The notes beneath the pieces were generated by a model, which ran no database searches, was not told the DNA's origin, and saw only the letters and a program-made list of their open reading frames with translations. A stretch of 64,000 bases of DNA, taken from Arthrobacter sp. 131MFCol6.1. GTDB lineage: Bacteria; Actinomycetota; Actinomycetes; Actinomycetales; Micrococcaceae. Below are positions 42,986-53,500 of the stretch, in pieces. The position numbers and the translations under genes were made by a program. The stretch covers positions 1 to 64,000 of the forward strand of contig NZ_KB895556.1 in the NCBI RefSeq assembly GCF_000374925.1, given 5' to 3'. Every line of letters starts with the position of its first letter. Positions within the stretch are counted from its first letter, which is position 1.

Positions 42986-43656
42986 CGTCCGTCCTGGTGG
43001 TCGACGACGATCCGCATCTGCTCAGGGCCCTCCGGATCACGCTCCAGGCCCACGGCTACGCCGTCACCACTGCAGTGGACGGGACCTCGGCGCTGTTGGC
43101 GGCCACCCAGACCCCGCTCTCCCTCGTCATCCTGGACCTCGGCCTGCCTGACATTGACGGAACCAGCGTCCTCAAGGAACTGCGCGGCTTCAGCAGCGTG
43201 CCGGTCCTGGTGCTGTCCGCCAGGCACGGATCCGAAGACAAAGTTGAGGCTCTTGACGCCGGCGCGGATGATTACATCACCAAACCGTTCGGCCTGGACG
43301 AGCTCCTTGCCCGGCTTCGGGCCCTGTTGCGCCGCAGCGTCGAAGCGGAACAGGAAGCCGTGGTCAGGACCGAAGCCTTCACCGTGGACCTGGGCCGGCA
43401 CCGGGTGACCAGGGACGGCGGGGACGTCCGGCTCACGCCCACAGAATGGAAAATTCTGGAGGTTCTGGTCCGGAATCCGGAAAAACTCATCACCCAGCAG
43501 CAGTTGCTCTCCAGGGTCTGGGGTCCGGCCTACGCGAAAGAGACCAACTACCTCAGGGTCTACATGGCTCAGCTGCGACGCAAACTGGAGCCGGACACCG
43601 CCAGCCCGCGGCATTTGCTCACCGAGGCCGGCATCGGCTACCGGTTCATGCCCTGA
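42982..43656 (+). CDS. kdpE: KdpDE response regulator
   Basis: OmpR-family regulator of 224 residues. The phosphoacceptor Asp52 is in LVILDLGLPDIDG, preceded by the acidic DDD pocket VVDDDPH, with the Lys of ITKPFG, and a C-terminal winged HTH with EWKILEVLVRNPEKLITQQQ. Coupled to kdpD by a 4-bp overlap. Expected to bind the TTAAG/TCARG boxes upstream of kdp and of both permeases. Confidence 0.95.
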   Translation: MTSVLVVDDDPHLLRALRITLQAHGYAVTTAVDGTSALLAATQTPLSLVILDLGLPDIDGTSVLKELRGFSSVPVLVLSARHGSEDKVEALDAGADDYITKPFGLDELLARLRALLRRSVEAEQEAVVRTEAFTVDLGRHRVTRDGGDVRLTPTEWKILEVLVRNPEKLITQQQLLSRVWGPAYAKETNYLRVYMAQLRRKLEPDTASPRHLLTEAGIGYRFMP

Positions 43657-43724
43657 GCCTGCCCGCAGACGGTCGGTGATACTGCCGTTTCCCTCCAGGC
43701 AACCCGGGCGTGGATACTGGGGCA

Positions 43725-45539
43725 ATGACTAATCGCAGCCCGCTCAACAGGGACGATGCCGGCATATCGCCGTTGCCGGAGATTCCGGCGCAGCTGCGCG
43801 CCGTCCTCAATGGGATCCCGGCCATGGTGGGCTATTGGGACACGGGTCTCCGCAACCGTCTGGCCAACGACGCCTACTGCGAGTGGTTCGGGTTCGCGCC
43901 CCGGCAGCTTCACGGCATGCACGTCCGGGACGTGCTCGGCGAGACCGTCTTCGAGGCCAACCGGCCGCACATTGAAGGGGCGCTCGCCGGGGAGCCGCAG
44001 CAGTTTGACCGGACCCTGGTGGATGCCGCGGGCCGGTCCCGGTTCACCGAGGTGACTTACACCCCCGATTCCCAGGACTGCGTGGTGCAGGGCTTCTTCG
44101 TGGTGGTCACGGACATCACCGGGCGGGTGCTGGCCGACCGGCGCCGGCAACAGGACATGGACCGGTACCGTGCCCTGGCGCGAAGCGTCCCCGGCGTCTT
44201 CGTCCTCCTCTTCGACGCCGAGCTGCGCTACCTGATCGCCGAAGGCCAGGAACTGGAGACCTTCGGCTACCGCAGGGAAGAACTTGAAGGCCAGCGCATC
44301 CAGGACGTGCTCAAGGGCGATCTCGCCAGCGAGCTCGAGCCGCGCTACCGTGCGGCCCTCGCCGGCCGCGACGTGTCATGGAACCGGCGGATCGGCCACC
44401 GCACGTACCGGCTGAACGCCGGGCCGGTCTTCTCCGACGACGAGGCCGCGGCCGGCATGGTGGTGGCGGTTGATATCACCGAGCGCCTGCAGCAGCAAAA
44501 GGTTTGGGAGGCTTTGCATGAGATAGCCACCGAGGTCGCCCGCAACGCCGCCCCCGCAGCCATCTCCGAGCGGGTGGCCGCGATTGTCCGCGACCTGTTC
44601 AACGTCGATTCCGCCGCCGTCGTCCGGTTCACGGGCGCGTCCTCGGCGGAAATCGTCGCCATGGCGCCGACGCTTCCGCCGACGCTGAGCCGGCGGCAGA
44701 TCTTCGCACCGACGGACGAGTCCGCCACCGTCCGGGTGGCCGTGACCGGCAAACCGGCCCTGGTTGTCTACGGGGCGGAAGGCGGACAGGCCGCGGAGCA
44801 GATGCGCGCCGGAGGCTTCCAGTCCGCGGCGGCGGCACCGATCAGGGTCCGCGGCAGCCTGTGGGGCGCGGTGAGCCTGACCTCGAAATCGCGCACCGGG
44901 GTCACGGAAGCGATGATGGAGCGGCTGGCCCAGTTCGCGGAGCTCGTCGAGATCGCCATCGGCAACACGGAGGCACGGACCGACCTGGAGCAGCAGGCCA
45001 CCACCGATGCCCTCAGCGGCCTGCCCAACCGGCGGGCCCTGGAACGGCACCTGGCCGAACACGTTGCGCAGGCCGCGAGCCGCGGGACGCGCCTGAGTGC
45101 CGTCGTCCTGGATATCGACCACTTCAAGAGGGTCAATGACACCCACGGCCACCTGACGGGCGACGTGGTCCTGGCGGAGGTCGCGGCGAGGCTCCGGACG
45201 GTCGCCCGCGCCAAGGAGATCGTGGCCCGATTCGGCGGCGAGGAGTTCGTGTGGCTGCTTCCGGAGACGGACGGCGCCGAGGCCCTGCGCGCCGCCGAAC
45301 GCGCCCGCGAGGCCATCGCGTCAGAACCGTTCGGCGACGTTGGTTTCCTGACGATCTCCGCCGGAGTCTGCGAGCAAAGCGACGCCGCGGCCGGCTCGCT
45401 CCTGGACTGCGCGGACCGGGCCCTGTACGAGGCCAAGAACGGCGGCCGCAACCGCACGTCCCGCTACGGCCACGCCAGCCCGGCCGCGCAGACCCAGGCA
45501 GGCCAGGCGCAGGACGGCACTCAGACGCGGGGAGCCTAG
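43725..45539 (+). CDS. PAS-PAS-GAF-GGDEF diguanylate cyclase
   Basis: A soluble 604-residue sensor-cyclase with no membrane spans. PAS domains lie at about residues 15-130 and 140-265, GAF at 275-420, GGDEF at 430-580. The active site is FGGEEF (GGEEF variant) and TDALSGLPNRRALERH opens the domain. The inhibitory RxxD site is RAKE, so feedback inhibition may be lost. The ATG at 43725 is preferred over a GTG at 43710 (no ribosome site there). It follows kdpE by 68 bp. Its stop shares CTAG with the convergent acyl-CoA dehydrogenase. Confidence 0.88.
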   Translation: MTNRSPLNRDDAGISPLPEIPAQLRAVLNGIPAMVGYWDTGLRNRLANDAYCEWFGFAPRQLHGMHVRDVLGETVFEANRPHIEGALAGEPQQFDRTLVDAAGRSRFTEVTYTPDSQDCVVQGFFVVVTDITGRVLADRRRQQDMDRYRALARSVPGVFVLLFDAELRYLIAEGQELETFGYRREELEGQRIQDVLKGDLASELEPRYRAALAGRDVSWNRRIGHRTYRLNAGPVFSDDEAAAGMVVAVDITERLQQQKVWEALHEIATEVARNAAPAAISERVAAIVRDLFNVDSAAVVRFTGASSAEIVAMAPTLPPTLSRRQIFAPTDESATVRVAVTGKPALVVYGAEGGQAAEQMRAGGFQSAAAAPIRVRGSLWGAVSLTSKSRTGVTEAMMERLAQFAELVEIAIGNTEARTDLEQQATTDALSGLPNRRALERHLAEHVAQAASRGTRLSAVVLDIDHFKRVNDTHGHLTGDVVLAEVAARLRTVARAKEIVARFGGEEFVWLLPETDGAEALRAAERAREAIASEPFGDVGFLTISAGVCEQSDAAAGSLLDCADRALYEAKNGGRNRTSRYGHASPAAQTQAGQAQDGTQTRGA

Positions 45540-46876
45540 ACGAACGCGGACTTCCCCGTCACGGCCCGCGCCACGATCAGTGAATTGATTTCGTAGCTGC
45601 CCTCATAGGTATAGAGGATCTCGGCGTCGCCGAAGAGCTTGCCCATCTCGTAGTCGCTGCTGATGCCGTTGCCGCCCAGCAGGGACCGGCCCATCGCCAC
45701 CGAGGCACGCGCCAGCCGCGTGGTGGTCGCTTTGGCCATGGCGGCCTGGACCATCTCGAGCTTGCCCTCCTCCTGGATGCGCGCCAGCTGGGCCATCAGG
45801 GCCAGGGAGGCGGTCGCGTTGCCCAGGATCTCGGCGAGCTGCTGCTGGACGAGCTGGAAGCGGGCCAGTTCCTTGCCGAACTGGCGGCGCTGCAGCGAAT
45901 AGGCGCGCGCGACGTCGAACGCGGCCAGCTGGATGCCCGCACCCTGCCAGCCCACCCAAGCCCGCGAATCGCGCAGGAGCTCGTTGGCCTTGGAGAAGCT
46001 GGTGGCGCCGGGGAGCAGGTTGGCCGCCGGGATGCGGACCTCGTCGAGGACGATGTCCGCGTTCTGCATGATGCGCAGACCGATCTTGTTGGCGATCTTC
46101 GTGGCGGTGTAGCCCGGCCGGTCCGTCTCCACGATGAAGCCCTTGATGTGCTGGTCGGCGACGTCCCGGGCCCAAACGAGGGCGAAGTCCGCGATGGTGC
46201 CGGCGCCGATCCAACGCTTGGCGCCGTTGATGACCCACTCGTCGCCGTCCAGCCGTGCGGTGGTTTCCAGGCCGCCGGCGATGTCCGAGCCGTGGTCCGG
46301 CTCCGTCAGGGCGAACGCCCCGAGCTGGGTGAACGCGGTGAGGCCGGGGAGCCAGCGTGCCTTCTGTTCCGCCGAGCCCAGCTCGTCGATCATGCCGACG
46401 ATCAGCTCGTTGTGGATGCCGACGAGCGCCGAGAGGGAGACGTCGGCGCGGGCCACCTCGACGTACATGAGCCCCTTGAAGAGCTTGGACGTGCCGTCCG
46501 TTTGCAGCCCGCCCAAACCGTATTTGCCGAGTTCGGCGAGCAGTCCGAAGGGAAACTCCTCGCGGTTCCAGTAGTCGATCGACGCGGCCCGGATCCGGGA
46601 CTGGAGGAATTCCCGGACCTCCTGGTAGCGGAGCTGTTCGTCCGGCGGCAGCAGGTCCACGATGTACATGAGGTCGGCGTCGGGAAACGGCGGCTGCGGT
46701 GCGGCAATGGCTGCGTTCGATCCGGTGTTTGTTTCCGCTGTTTTTAAGGCTGTGTTCGATTCCGTGTTTGCTTCGGCTGTGTTTACGGCTGTGTTCAATT
46801 CCGCTGTGTTTACGGCTGGCGCCGACTGTCCGCTGGCACGTCCTTGTGGCTGCACGGGCACGTATCCCTTCGTCAT
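45536..46876 (-). CDS. acyl-CoA dehydrogenase with repetitive N-terminal tail
   Basis: FAD-dependent dehydrogenase of 446 residues. ALTEPDHGSDIAGGLE and YTYEGSYEINSLIVARAVTG mark the family; the catalytic Glu is in YEGSYE. The sequence resembles glutaryl-CoA dehydrogenases, but the substrate is not settled. Residues 22-56 are three imperfect repeats (VNTAE, VNTAEANTESNTA, LKTAETNTGSNAA), foreign to the family and encoded by unusually AT-rich DNA. The true enzyme starts near residue 60. Divergent from acyl-CoA synthetase. Confidence 0.85.
   Translation of the reverse strand: MTKGYVPVQPQGRASGQSAPAVNTAELNTAVNTAEANTESNTALKTAETNTGSNAAIAAPQPPFPDADLMYIVDLLPPDEQLRYQEVREFLQSRIRAASIDYWNREEFPFGLLAELGKYGLGGLQTDGTSKLFKGLMYVEVARADVSLSALVGIHNELIVGMIDELGSAEQKARWLPGLTAFTQLGAFALTEPDHGSDIAGGLETTARLDGDEWVINGAKRWIGAGTIADFALVWARDVADQHIKGFIVETDRPGYTATKIANKIGLRIMQNADIVLDEVRIPAANLLPGATSFSKANELLRDSRAWVGWQGAGIQLAAFDVARAYSLQRRQFGKELARFQLVQQQLAEILGNATASLALMAQLARIQEEGKLEMVQAAMAKATTTRLARASVAMGRSLLGGNGISSDYEMGKLFGDAEILYTYEGSYEINSLIVARAVTGKSAFV
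46709..46813 (-). repeat. in-frame tandem repeat in the acyl-CoA dehydrogenase N-terminus
   Basis: On the minus strand a 27-bp partial unit is followed by two 39-bp units, encoding VNTAELNTA, VNTAEANTESNTA and LKTAETNTGSNAA. The region is markedly richer in A and T than the flanks. Unit number may vary by slippage. Confidence 0.8.
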
Positions 46877-46918
46877 GCAACGCCTGCAGAGCAGCGCCGC
46901 CCTTCCAAACCCTTGGAT

Positions 46919-46954
46919 GTCCTAGTATATTGCACAGTGACGGGGATCACTAGG
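46919..46954. promoter_or_regulatory. divergent acyl-CoA promoter motif and Crp-like palindrome
   Basis: GTCCTAGTATATT (46919-46931) matches 12 of 13 bases of GTCCGAGTATATT upstream of mmsA. It is followed by AGTGA-CGGGGA-TCACT (46936-46951), a Crp/GlxR-like palindrome, within CCTAGT...ACTAGG. Regulators suggested: the MarR protein at 48808 and a Crp-family protein. Confidence 0.5.
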
Positions 46955-47044
46955 CAGGCACTGCCGGCCGGTGGATCCCAGGCAACGGCGCCGTGCCACC
47001 GACCGCCCGGAACGGCAGCGCCAGAGGACTTCGAAAGGTGCACC

Positions 47045-48805
47045 ATGACCGTGACTGAGGAATTCCGGGCCGCGCGGGACCGGCTGCTGGCCCTGCGCGG
47101 GGACTACGACGGCGCCCGCAGCGAATTCCAGTGGCCCCGCTTCGAGGAGTTCAACTTCGCACTGGACTGGTTCGACCAGCTCGCCGCAGACCCTGCCAAG
47201 GCCGACAAGCCTGCGCTGGTGATCGTCGAACAGGACGGGTCCGCGACCCGGCGCAGCTTCGCGGACCTCTCCCGGCGCTCCTCCCAGGTGGCCAACTGGC
47301 TGCGCGGGGCGGGTGTGCGGCGCGGGGACCGGATGATCATCATGCTCGGCAACCAGGTGGAACTCTGGGAACTCATGCTGGCCGGCATCAAGCTGGGCAT
47401 CGTCATGATTCCCACCACCACACTGATGGGACCTGCCGACCTCCAGGACCGGGTGGAGCGCGGCGGCGCGGCCTGGGCCGCCGTCGGCAGTGCCAACATT
47501 GCGAAGTTCGCCGACGTCGCCGGCGACTACACGCTGATTGAAATCGGCAGCGGCGCCGGGGACCCCGCCGCCGCTGCCCAGGAGAATGACCAGGACAATG
47601 CCTTGCAGTACTACGGGGCCGACGCTGCCGCGGCCGGCGCGGACTTCACCCCGGACGCCCCCACCCTGGCCGACGAGACGCTTTTGCTCTACTTCACCTC
47701 GGGCACCACGTCCAAGGCCAAACTCGTGGAACACACGCACACCTCCTACCCGGTGGGACACCTGTCCACGATGTTCTGGATCGGGATGGAACCGGGCGAC
47801 GTGCACCTCAACGTGGCCTCGCCGGGCTGGGCCAAGCACGCCTGGTCCAATGTGTTCACCCCCTGGATCGCCGAGGCGTGCGTGTTCATCTACAACTACG
47901 AACGCTTCGATGCCAGGGCGCTCATGGAGCAGATGGACCGCGAGCGGGTCACGAGTTTCTGCGCCCCGCCCACGGTCTGGCGGATGCTGATCCAGGCGGA
48001 CCTGACCCTGTTGAAGAATCCGCCCACCAAGGTGGTGTCCGCCGGCGAGCCGCTCAACGCCGAGGTGATCGACCAGGTCCACCGCGCCTGGGGCCAGACC
48101 ATCCGGGACGGCTTCGGGCAGACCGAATCCACCGTGCAGATCGCGAACACGCCGGGCCAGCCGATCAAGATCGGCGCCATGGGCAGGCCGCTGCCGGGGT
48201 ACGACGTCGTGCTTGTGGACCCCGCTACTGGTGAGGAGGCCGACGACGGCGAGCTCTGTCTGCGCCTCGACCCCCGCCCTGTGGGGCTCATGAAGGCGTA
48301 CCACGGCGACCCGGACAAGACGGCGGAGGCGTTCCGTGACGGCTACTACCACACAGGGGACATGGCGAGCCGGGACGAGCGCGGCATCATCACGTATGTG
48401 GGCCGCGGCGACGACGTCTTCAAGTCCTCTGACTACCGGCTGTCCCCGTTCGAGCTGGAGAGCGTGCTGATTGAGCACCCGGCGGTGGCGGAGGCCGCCG
48501 TCGTCCCCTCCCCTGACCCGCTCAAGCTGTCGGTGCCGAAGGCGTTTGTGGTCCTGGCGGCCGGGCACCAGCCGGGCCCTGAGCTGGCGGAAGACATCCT
48601 GCGGTACTGCCGGGAGCACCTGGCGCCGTTCAAAAGGATCCGCCGGCTGGAGTTTGCCGAGCTCCCCAAGACGATCTCCGGCAAGATCCGGCGCGTGGAG
48701 CTGCGGCACAGCGAGGAAGTGCGCCACGGCGGCGGGGCCGCCCCGGAAGGCCTCGGCGTCGAGTACTCCGACTCCGATTTCCCCGGGCTCAAGGGTCAGG
48801 GCTGA
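47045..48805 (+). CDS. acyl-CoA synthetase (AMP-forming)
   Basis: ATP-dependent acyl-CoA ligase of 586 residues. Core motifs: LLLYFTSGTTSKAKLVEH (A3-type), GFGQTES (A5), YHTGDMASRD (A7), and PKTISGKIRRVEL with the catalytic Lys. The ATG at 47045 has AAAGG six bases upstream. It is divergent from the dehydrogenase and followed by the MarR gene after 2 bp. It activates a short or medium acid; the substrate is not determined by sequence. Confidence 0.9.
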   Translation: MTVTEEFRAARDRLLALRGDYDGARSEFQWPRFEEFNFALDWFDQLAADPAKADKPALVIVEQDGSATRRSFADLSRRSSQVANWLRGAGVRRGDRMIIMLGNQVELWELMLAGIKLGIVMIPTTTLMGPADLQDRVERGGAAWAAVGSANIAKFADVAGDYTLIEIGSGAGDPAAAAQENDQDNALQYYGADAAAAGADFTPDAPTLADETLLLYFTSGTTSKAKLVEHTHTSYPVGHLSTMFWIGMEPGDVHLNVASPGWAKHAWSNVFTPWIAEACVFIYNYERFDARALMEQMDRERVTSFCAPPTVWRMLIQADLTLLKNPPTKVVSAGEPLNAEVIDQVHRAWGQTIRDGFGQTESTVQIANTPGQPIKIGAMGRPLPGYDVVLVDPATGEEADDGELCLRLDPRPVGLMKAYHGDPDKTAEAFRDGYYHTGDMASRDERGIITYVGRGDDVFKSSDYRLSPFELESVLIEHPAVAEAAVVPSPDPLKLSVPKAFVVLAAGHQPGPELAEDILRYCREHLAPFKRIRRLEFAELPKTISGKIRRVELRHSEEVRHGGGAAPEGLGVEYSDSDFPGLKGQG

Positions 48806-48807
48806 AG

Positions 48808-49314
48808 ATGGGAACACCGCTGCCGCGAGATCCGATCGCCGACGCCCGGCTGAACTGGGAGCGCCACGGCTGGTCCGACGTCGCCGCCCCGATGGCCGCC
48901 ATCACCGCCATCATGCGGACCCAGCAGATCCTGCTCGGCCGGATCGAGGCGGTGCTCAAGCCGTTCGGGCTCACCTTTGCCCGGTACGAGCTGCTCGCGT
49001 TGCTCAGCTTCGCCCGCAGCGGGGCGCTGCCCATGAACAAGGCGAGCGCGCTGCTGCAGGTCCATCCCACCTCGGTCACCAACGCCGTGGACCGGCTCCA
49101 GGAGGCCGGGCTGGTGATCCGCTCGCCGCACCCGACAGACGGCCGCACCACCTTGATCGAGCTCACCTCCGACGGGCGCGCCCTGGCCAAACGGGCGACG
49201 GCGGTGCTGAACTCCGAGGTCTTCGGCCAGTCCGGCTTCGGCGACCAGGACGTGGACCAGCTGATCCGGATCCTGGGCACCTTCCGCCGGAACGCCGGTG
49301 ATTTCAGCGGCTGA
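48808..49314 (+). CDS. MarR-family transcriptional regulator
   Basis: A 168-residue winged-helix regulator: LPMNKASALLQVHPTSVTNA VDRLQEAGLVIRSPHPTDGR is the HTH and wing (read in two parts). It starts 2 bp after the acyl-CoA synthetase stop, so it is co-transcribed and probably senses acyl-CoA or the acid to control this cluster, possibly through the motif at 46919. Confidence 0.88.
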   Translation: MGTPLPRDPIADARLNWERHGWSDVAAPMAAITAIMRTQQILLGRIEAVLKPFGLTFARYELLALLSFARSGALPMNKASALLQVHPTSVTNAVDRLQEAGLVIRSPHPTDGRTTLIELTSDGRALAKRATAVLNSEVFGQSGFGDQDVDQLIRILGTFRRNAGDFSG

Positions 49315-49371
49315 CGCCCGGGCCATGGCGGGCAACGGGTGAGGCCCGGTGGCCGCGGCTAAGATCATGAA

Positions 49372-50370
49372 GTGAAAAAACAATCCTGCGGTGTCTGCGG
49401 TTCGATCGTGTACTTTGAAAATTCGGTCTGCCTGCACTGCGGAACTGACTTGGCCTACCTGCGGAACGCCCGCGCCATAGTCGCGACAGGCAATCAGGGA
49501 CAGTACACCGATGATTCGGGAGCAACCTGGCACCGGTGCGCCAATTCTTTGCTTTCCGGTTGCACTTGGCTTGCCCGGGAGGGCGGCGGTCAATGCTTCA
49601 GCTGTGAACTCACGCGGACTCGACCAAACGACAGCGACGCCAAAGGCCTATCGCAGTTCGTTGCGGCTGAGCGGGCCAAGCGTCGTCTCATTGCTGAGCT
49701 CGATTGGCTGGGCCTGCCGATCATCACGCGCGCAGAAGACCCTGACGGGGGACTTGCTTTCGACCTGTTGTCCAGTGTCAAGGAAGATGTGGTGATCGGT
49801 CATGCTGACGGTGTGATCACCATCAATCTGGCCGAAAGCGACGATGCCTATCGGGAACGGATGCGTAACCAACTCGATGAGCCGTACCGGACGATGCTCG
49901 GGCATTTCCGGCATGAAGTGGGGCACTATTTTGAGACGGTGCTGGTGTTCAGCGATGACGGACGGACGCGCGAGGCCCGTCATCTCTTTGGCGACGACAC
50001 CAAGGACTACCAGGCAGAGATAGACCGCCACTACAGCGAAGGCGCCCCGGCGGACTGGAATGAACGGTTCATCTCAAAGTACGCAACCATGCACCCCTAC
50101 GAGGACTTTGCGGAGTCGTTCGCCCATTACCTTCACATCTGCGACACCCTCGACACCGCCCGGGAATTCGGGCTCATCCCCAGCACTCCCCGGGGGACCT
50201 CTTTCCAGGAACGTGTGGAAACCGAATGGCTGCCGCTCTCCCTTGCCCTGAACCAGGTCAATCGCAGCATGGGGAAAGATGATCTCTACCCCTTCGTCCT
50301 TTCCGGCGCAGTTATCGACAAGCTTGAGTTCGTCCACGGGCTGCGCGCCGCCGCGACGGCCGCCGGCTAA
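49372..50370 (+). CDS. putative zinc-binding metallopeptidase
   Basis: A 332-residue protein. The N-terminal zinc ribbon has two CxxC pairs (CGVCG and CLHCG), then a second Cys pair (GQCFSC). The peptidase-like core has FRHEVGHYFE, an HExxH zinc site with flanking Glu/Asp (EDFAESFAHYLH). Matches the putative zinc-binding metallopeptidase family (zinc-ribbon plus HEVGH), whose role is unknown. GTG start at 49372; weak ribosome site. Base composition is clearly lower in GC than its neighbours, suggesting acquisition. Confidence 0.82.
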   Translation: MKKQSCGVCGSIVYFENSVCLHCGTDLAYLRNARAIVATGNQGQYTDDSGATWHRCANSLLSGCTWLAREGGGQCFSCELTRTRPNDSDAKGLSQFVAAERAKRRLIAELDWLGLPIITRAEDPDGGLAFDLLSSVKEDVVIGHADGVITINLAESDDAYRERMRNQLDEPYRTMLGHFRHEVGHYFETVLVFSDDGRTREARHLFGDDTKDYQAEIDRHYSEGAPADWNERFISKYATMHPYEDFAESFAHYLHICDTLDTAREFGLIPSTPRGTSFQERVETEWLPLSLALNQVNRSMGKDDLYPFVLSGAVIDKLEFVHGLRAAATAAG

Positions 50371-50545
50371 GGAACGCCCCGCCCGCTGACAACGAGGGCG
50401 TCCGGGCAGGCGGCAGGAGGCCGGGCAGGAGCTATTCTGTGCGGGATCGGACCGGAGTATCGTGGTGCGGAGCCGGACAGTGCCGTCCGGCCACGCAGCA
50501 AGCAGTGCTCACAGCGCGTCCATTGGCGATCGCCCAGGAGTGGCC

Positions 50546-53500
50546 ATGACTTCGCCCAGCGTCCCCATACCGCAGCCTCCCACGAAGCCGGTGGTCGGCA
50601 ATTTGGCCGACATCGACTCCAGCAAGGGAATCTTAGGAATAGTCGAGGTGGCCGAGCGGTACGGCCCCATTGTGCGGATCCAGTTCTTCAACCGCAGCGT
50701 CATCGCCATCTCCTCCCAGGAACTCGTCAACGAAGTGTGCGACGAGTCCCGGTTCGGCAAGGTGCTCGGCGTCTCCCTGCGGCAGGTACGCGACTTTATC
50801 GGCGACGGCCTTTTCACGGCAAGAACCGAAGAACCAAACTGGCAAAAGGCCCACCGGATCCTGATGCCGGCATTCGGGCCCGCCGCGCTGAAACGGATGT
50901 TCACCGGCATGGACGACATCGCCGAGCAGCTGCTCCTGAAATGGGAGAGGCTCGGCCCCGCGGCCCGGATCGACGTTCCGGACAACACCACCCGGCTGAC
51001 CCTGGACACCATTGCCCTGTGCTCGTTCAGCTACCGTTTCAACAGCCTCTACCGCGAAGAGATGCATCCCTTCGTCGGAGCCATGGTCCGCTCCCTCGTC
51101 GAATCCGGGGAACGGGCCCGCCGGCTGCCGGTCCAGAACAAAATCATGCTGCGCCGACGCCACCAGCTCGAGGAAGACCACGCCCTGATGTTCGAGGTCG
51201 CCGACCAGATGATCAGAGACCGTCGGCGCAACCCCAGCCCGGCAGGCAGCGAAGACATTCTGGACACCATGCTCAACGCCGCGGATCCAGTGACCGGCGA
51301 GCGCTTGGACGAGGAAAACGTCCGCTACCAGATGGTCACCTTCCTGGTGGCCGGGCATGAGACCACCAGCGGCCTGCTCTCCTTTGCGCTGTACGAACTA
51401 CTGCGCCACCCGGAGGTCCTCGCCAAGGCGCGCGCCCAGGTGGACGAGGTCCTCGGCACCGAAAGCGCCCGGTTCGAGCACCTGCCCCGGCTGGGGTACC
51501 TGGACCAGATCCTCAAGGAGACCCTCCGGCTGTGGCCCACCGCCCCGGCGTTCAACGTCGCCCCGTACGAGGACACGACACTTGGCGGCCGCTACGAGGT
51601 CCCGGCAGGCCAGCCCATCCTGGTCCTGATCCCGCAGCTGCACCGGGACAAGGCGGCGTGGGGCGAGGACGCCGGGATCTTCGATCCGGACCGGTTCTCC
51701 CCCGTTCGGGCCGCCGAAATCCCTGCCAATGCCTGGAAGCCCTTCGGCAACGGGCAGCGCTCCTGCATCGGCCGGGGATTTGCCCTGCAGGAGGCCATGC
51801 TCTTCCTGGCCAAGCTCCTGCAGCGTTTCGAGGTCACGGCGGCGGACCCGGGCTATGAGCTGCAGATCAAACACACGCTGACGATGAAGCCTGAGGGGCT
51901 GTTCATCCACGTGCGCAGGCGGGACGTCACCATCGCGGCCGGCCCCACGGCCGCCGTCGAAGCGCGGCAGGCCGAAGCCGCAGCGGCGGCCGCCGCGCCC
52001 AACGGCGTCCCGATCCGCGTGCTCTACGGTTCCAATGCGGGCACGTCCAAGGACTTCGCCCAACGCCTCGCCAACGACGCCGGGCGGCGCGGCTACAGCC
52101 CCACCATCGGTCCGCTCGACGAGGCGGCCGGCGGGCTGCCAACAGAGGGGCTCGTCGCGATCGTGACGTCCTCCTACGAGGGACAGCCGCCGGACAACGC
52201 CCGAAAATTCGTGGCCTGGACCGAAGGCCTGCGGCCGGGCGCCCTCGCCGGGGTGCGGTACACGGTCTTCGGCAACGGCAACAAGGACTGGGCGCGAACC
52301 TACCAGGAGGTGCCCAAGGCCATCGACGCACGGCTCGAGGATGCCGGTGCCACCCGGATCTATGCCCGGGGCGAAGCCAACGCCCGCGGCGACTTCTTCG
52401 GCGATTTCGAAGAGTGGTACGCGGGATTCTGGCCCGCGGTGGACGCCGCCCTGGGGCAGCGGACCAGCCCGCCGACAGCCCAGCCCGAACTGGAACTGCA
52501 GTTCGTCGGCAACGTCAGGGACCCGATGCTGCGCCAAAACGGGCTGGCGCTGGGTACCGTCGTCGCGAACCGGGAACTGGTCGATCTGGCCAAACCCGAC
52601 GCCCGGTCCAAGCGGCACGTCGAGATCGCCCTGCCCGAGGGGATGAGTTACCGGACCGGGGACTATCTGGCCGTGCTGCCGCTGAATCCCAGCGAACTCG
52701 TGCAGCGGGCCCTGGCCCGCTTCAACCTCGACTACGACTCGCACGTCCAGCTGACCATGGAGCGCGGGGACACGTTCCTGCCCACGGGCGCACCGGTGGC
52801 CGTGGGCGAACTGTTGAGCAGCTACGTGGAGCTCGCCGTCCCCGCCACCCGCACCCAGCTCGAGGACCTGGCCGATGTCGCGGCGGATCCTGCCCACCGC
52901 GCCGAACTTGAGGCCCTGGCGCAGGACCGCGTGCGGTACGCGGCCGAGATCCTCGACAAACGCGTTTCCATCCTTGACCTGCTGGAGACGTACCCGTCAT
53001 GCCAGCTGTCGTTCACCTCGTTCCTGCAACTGCTCACCCAGCTGACCCCCCGGCGGTACTCCATCTCCTCGTCCCCGCTCTGGAGCCCCGACCACGTGAC
53101 CCTGACCTTCGCCGTCATCCAGGCTCCGGCGTGGTCCGGCCGCGGGGTCTTCGAAGGGGCCTCGTCCACCTACCTCGCCCAGGCCAGGCCCGGGTCAAGG
53201 GTCGCGGTTACTGTCCGTCCCTCGAACGCGGCCTTCCACCCGCCGCCGTCGCTGGCGGTCCCGCTCATCATGGTCTGTGCGGGGACGGGGCTGGCCCCGT
53301 TCCGCGGGTTCGTCCAGGACAGGGCGCTGCGGGCCGAGGCCGAGGACACGACGCCGGCGCCCGCCCTGCTGTTCTTCGGCTGCCGCGCCCCGGACACGGA
53401 TTTCCTCTACCGCGCGGAACTTGCGTCGTGGGCGGACCAAGCCAACCTCGATCTGCGGCCGGTCTTTTCCACCGCACCCGAGGACGGCCTGAAATACGTC

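Noticed and set aside
46877..47044. Small open frames through the acyl-CoA divergent gap
   Set aside because: They are short, lack ribosome sites and overlap promoter motifs.
50462..50545. An upstream start for the P450 fusion adding 28 residues
   Set aside because: The ATG at 50546 has a strong CCAGGAG site and begins at the family's usual N-terminus.
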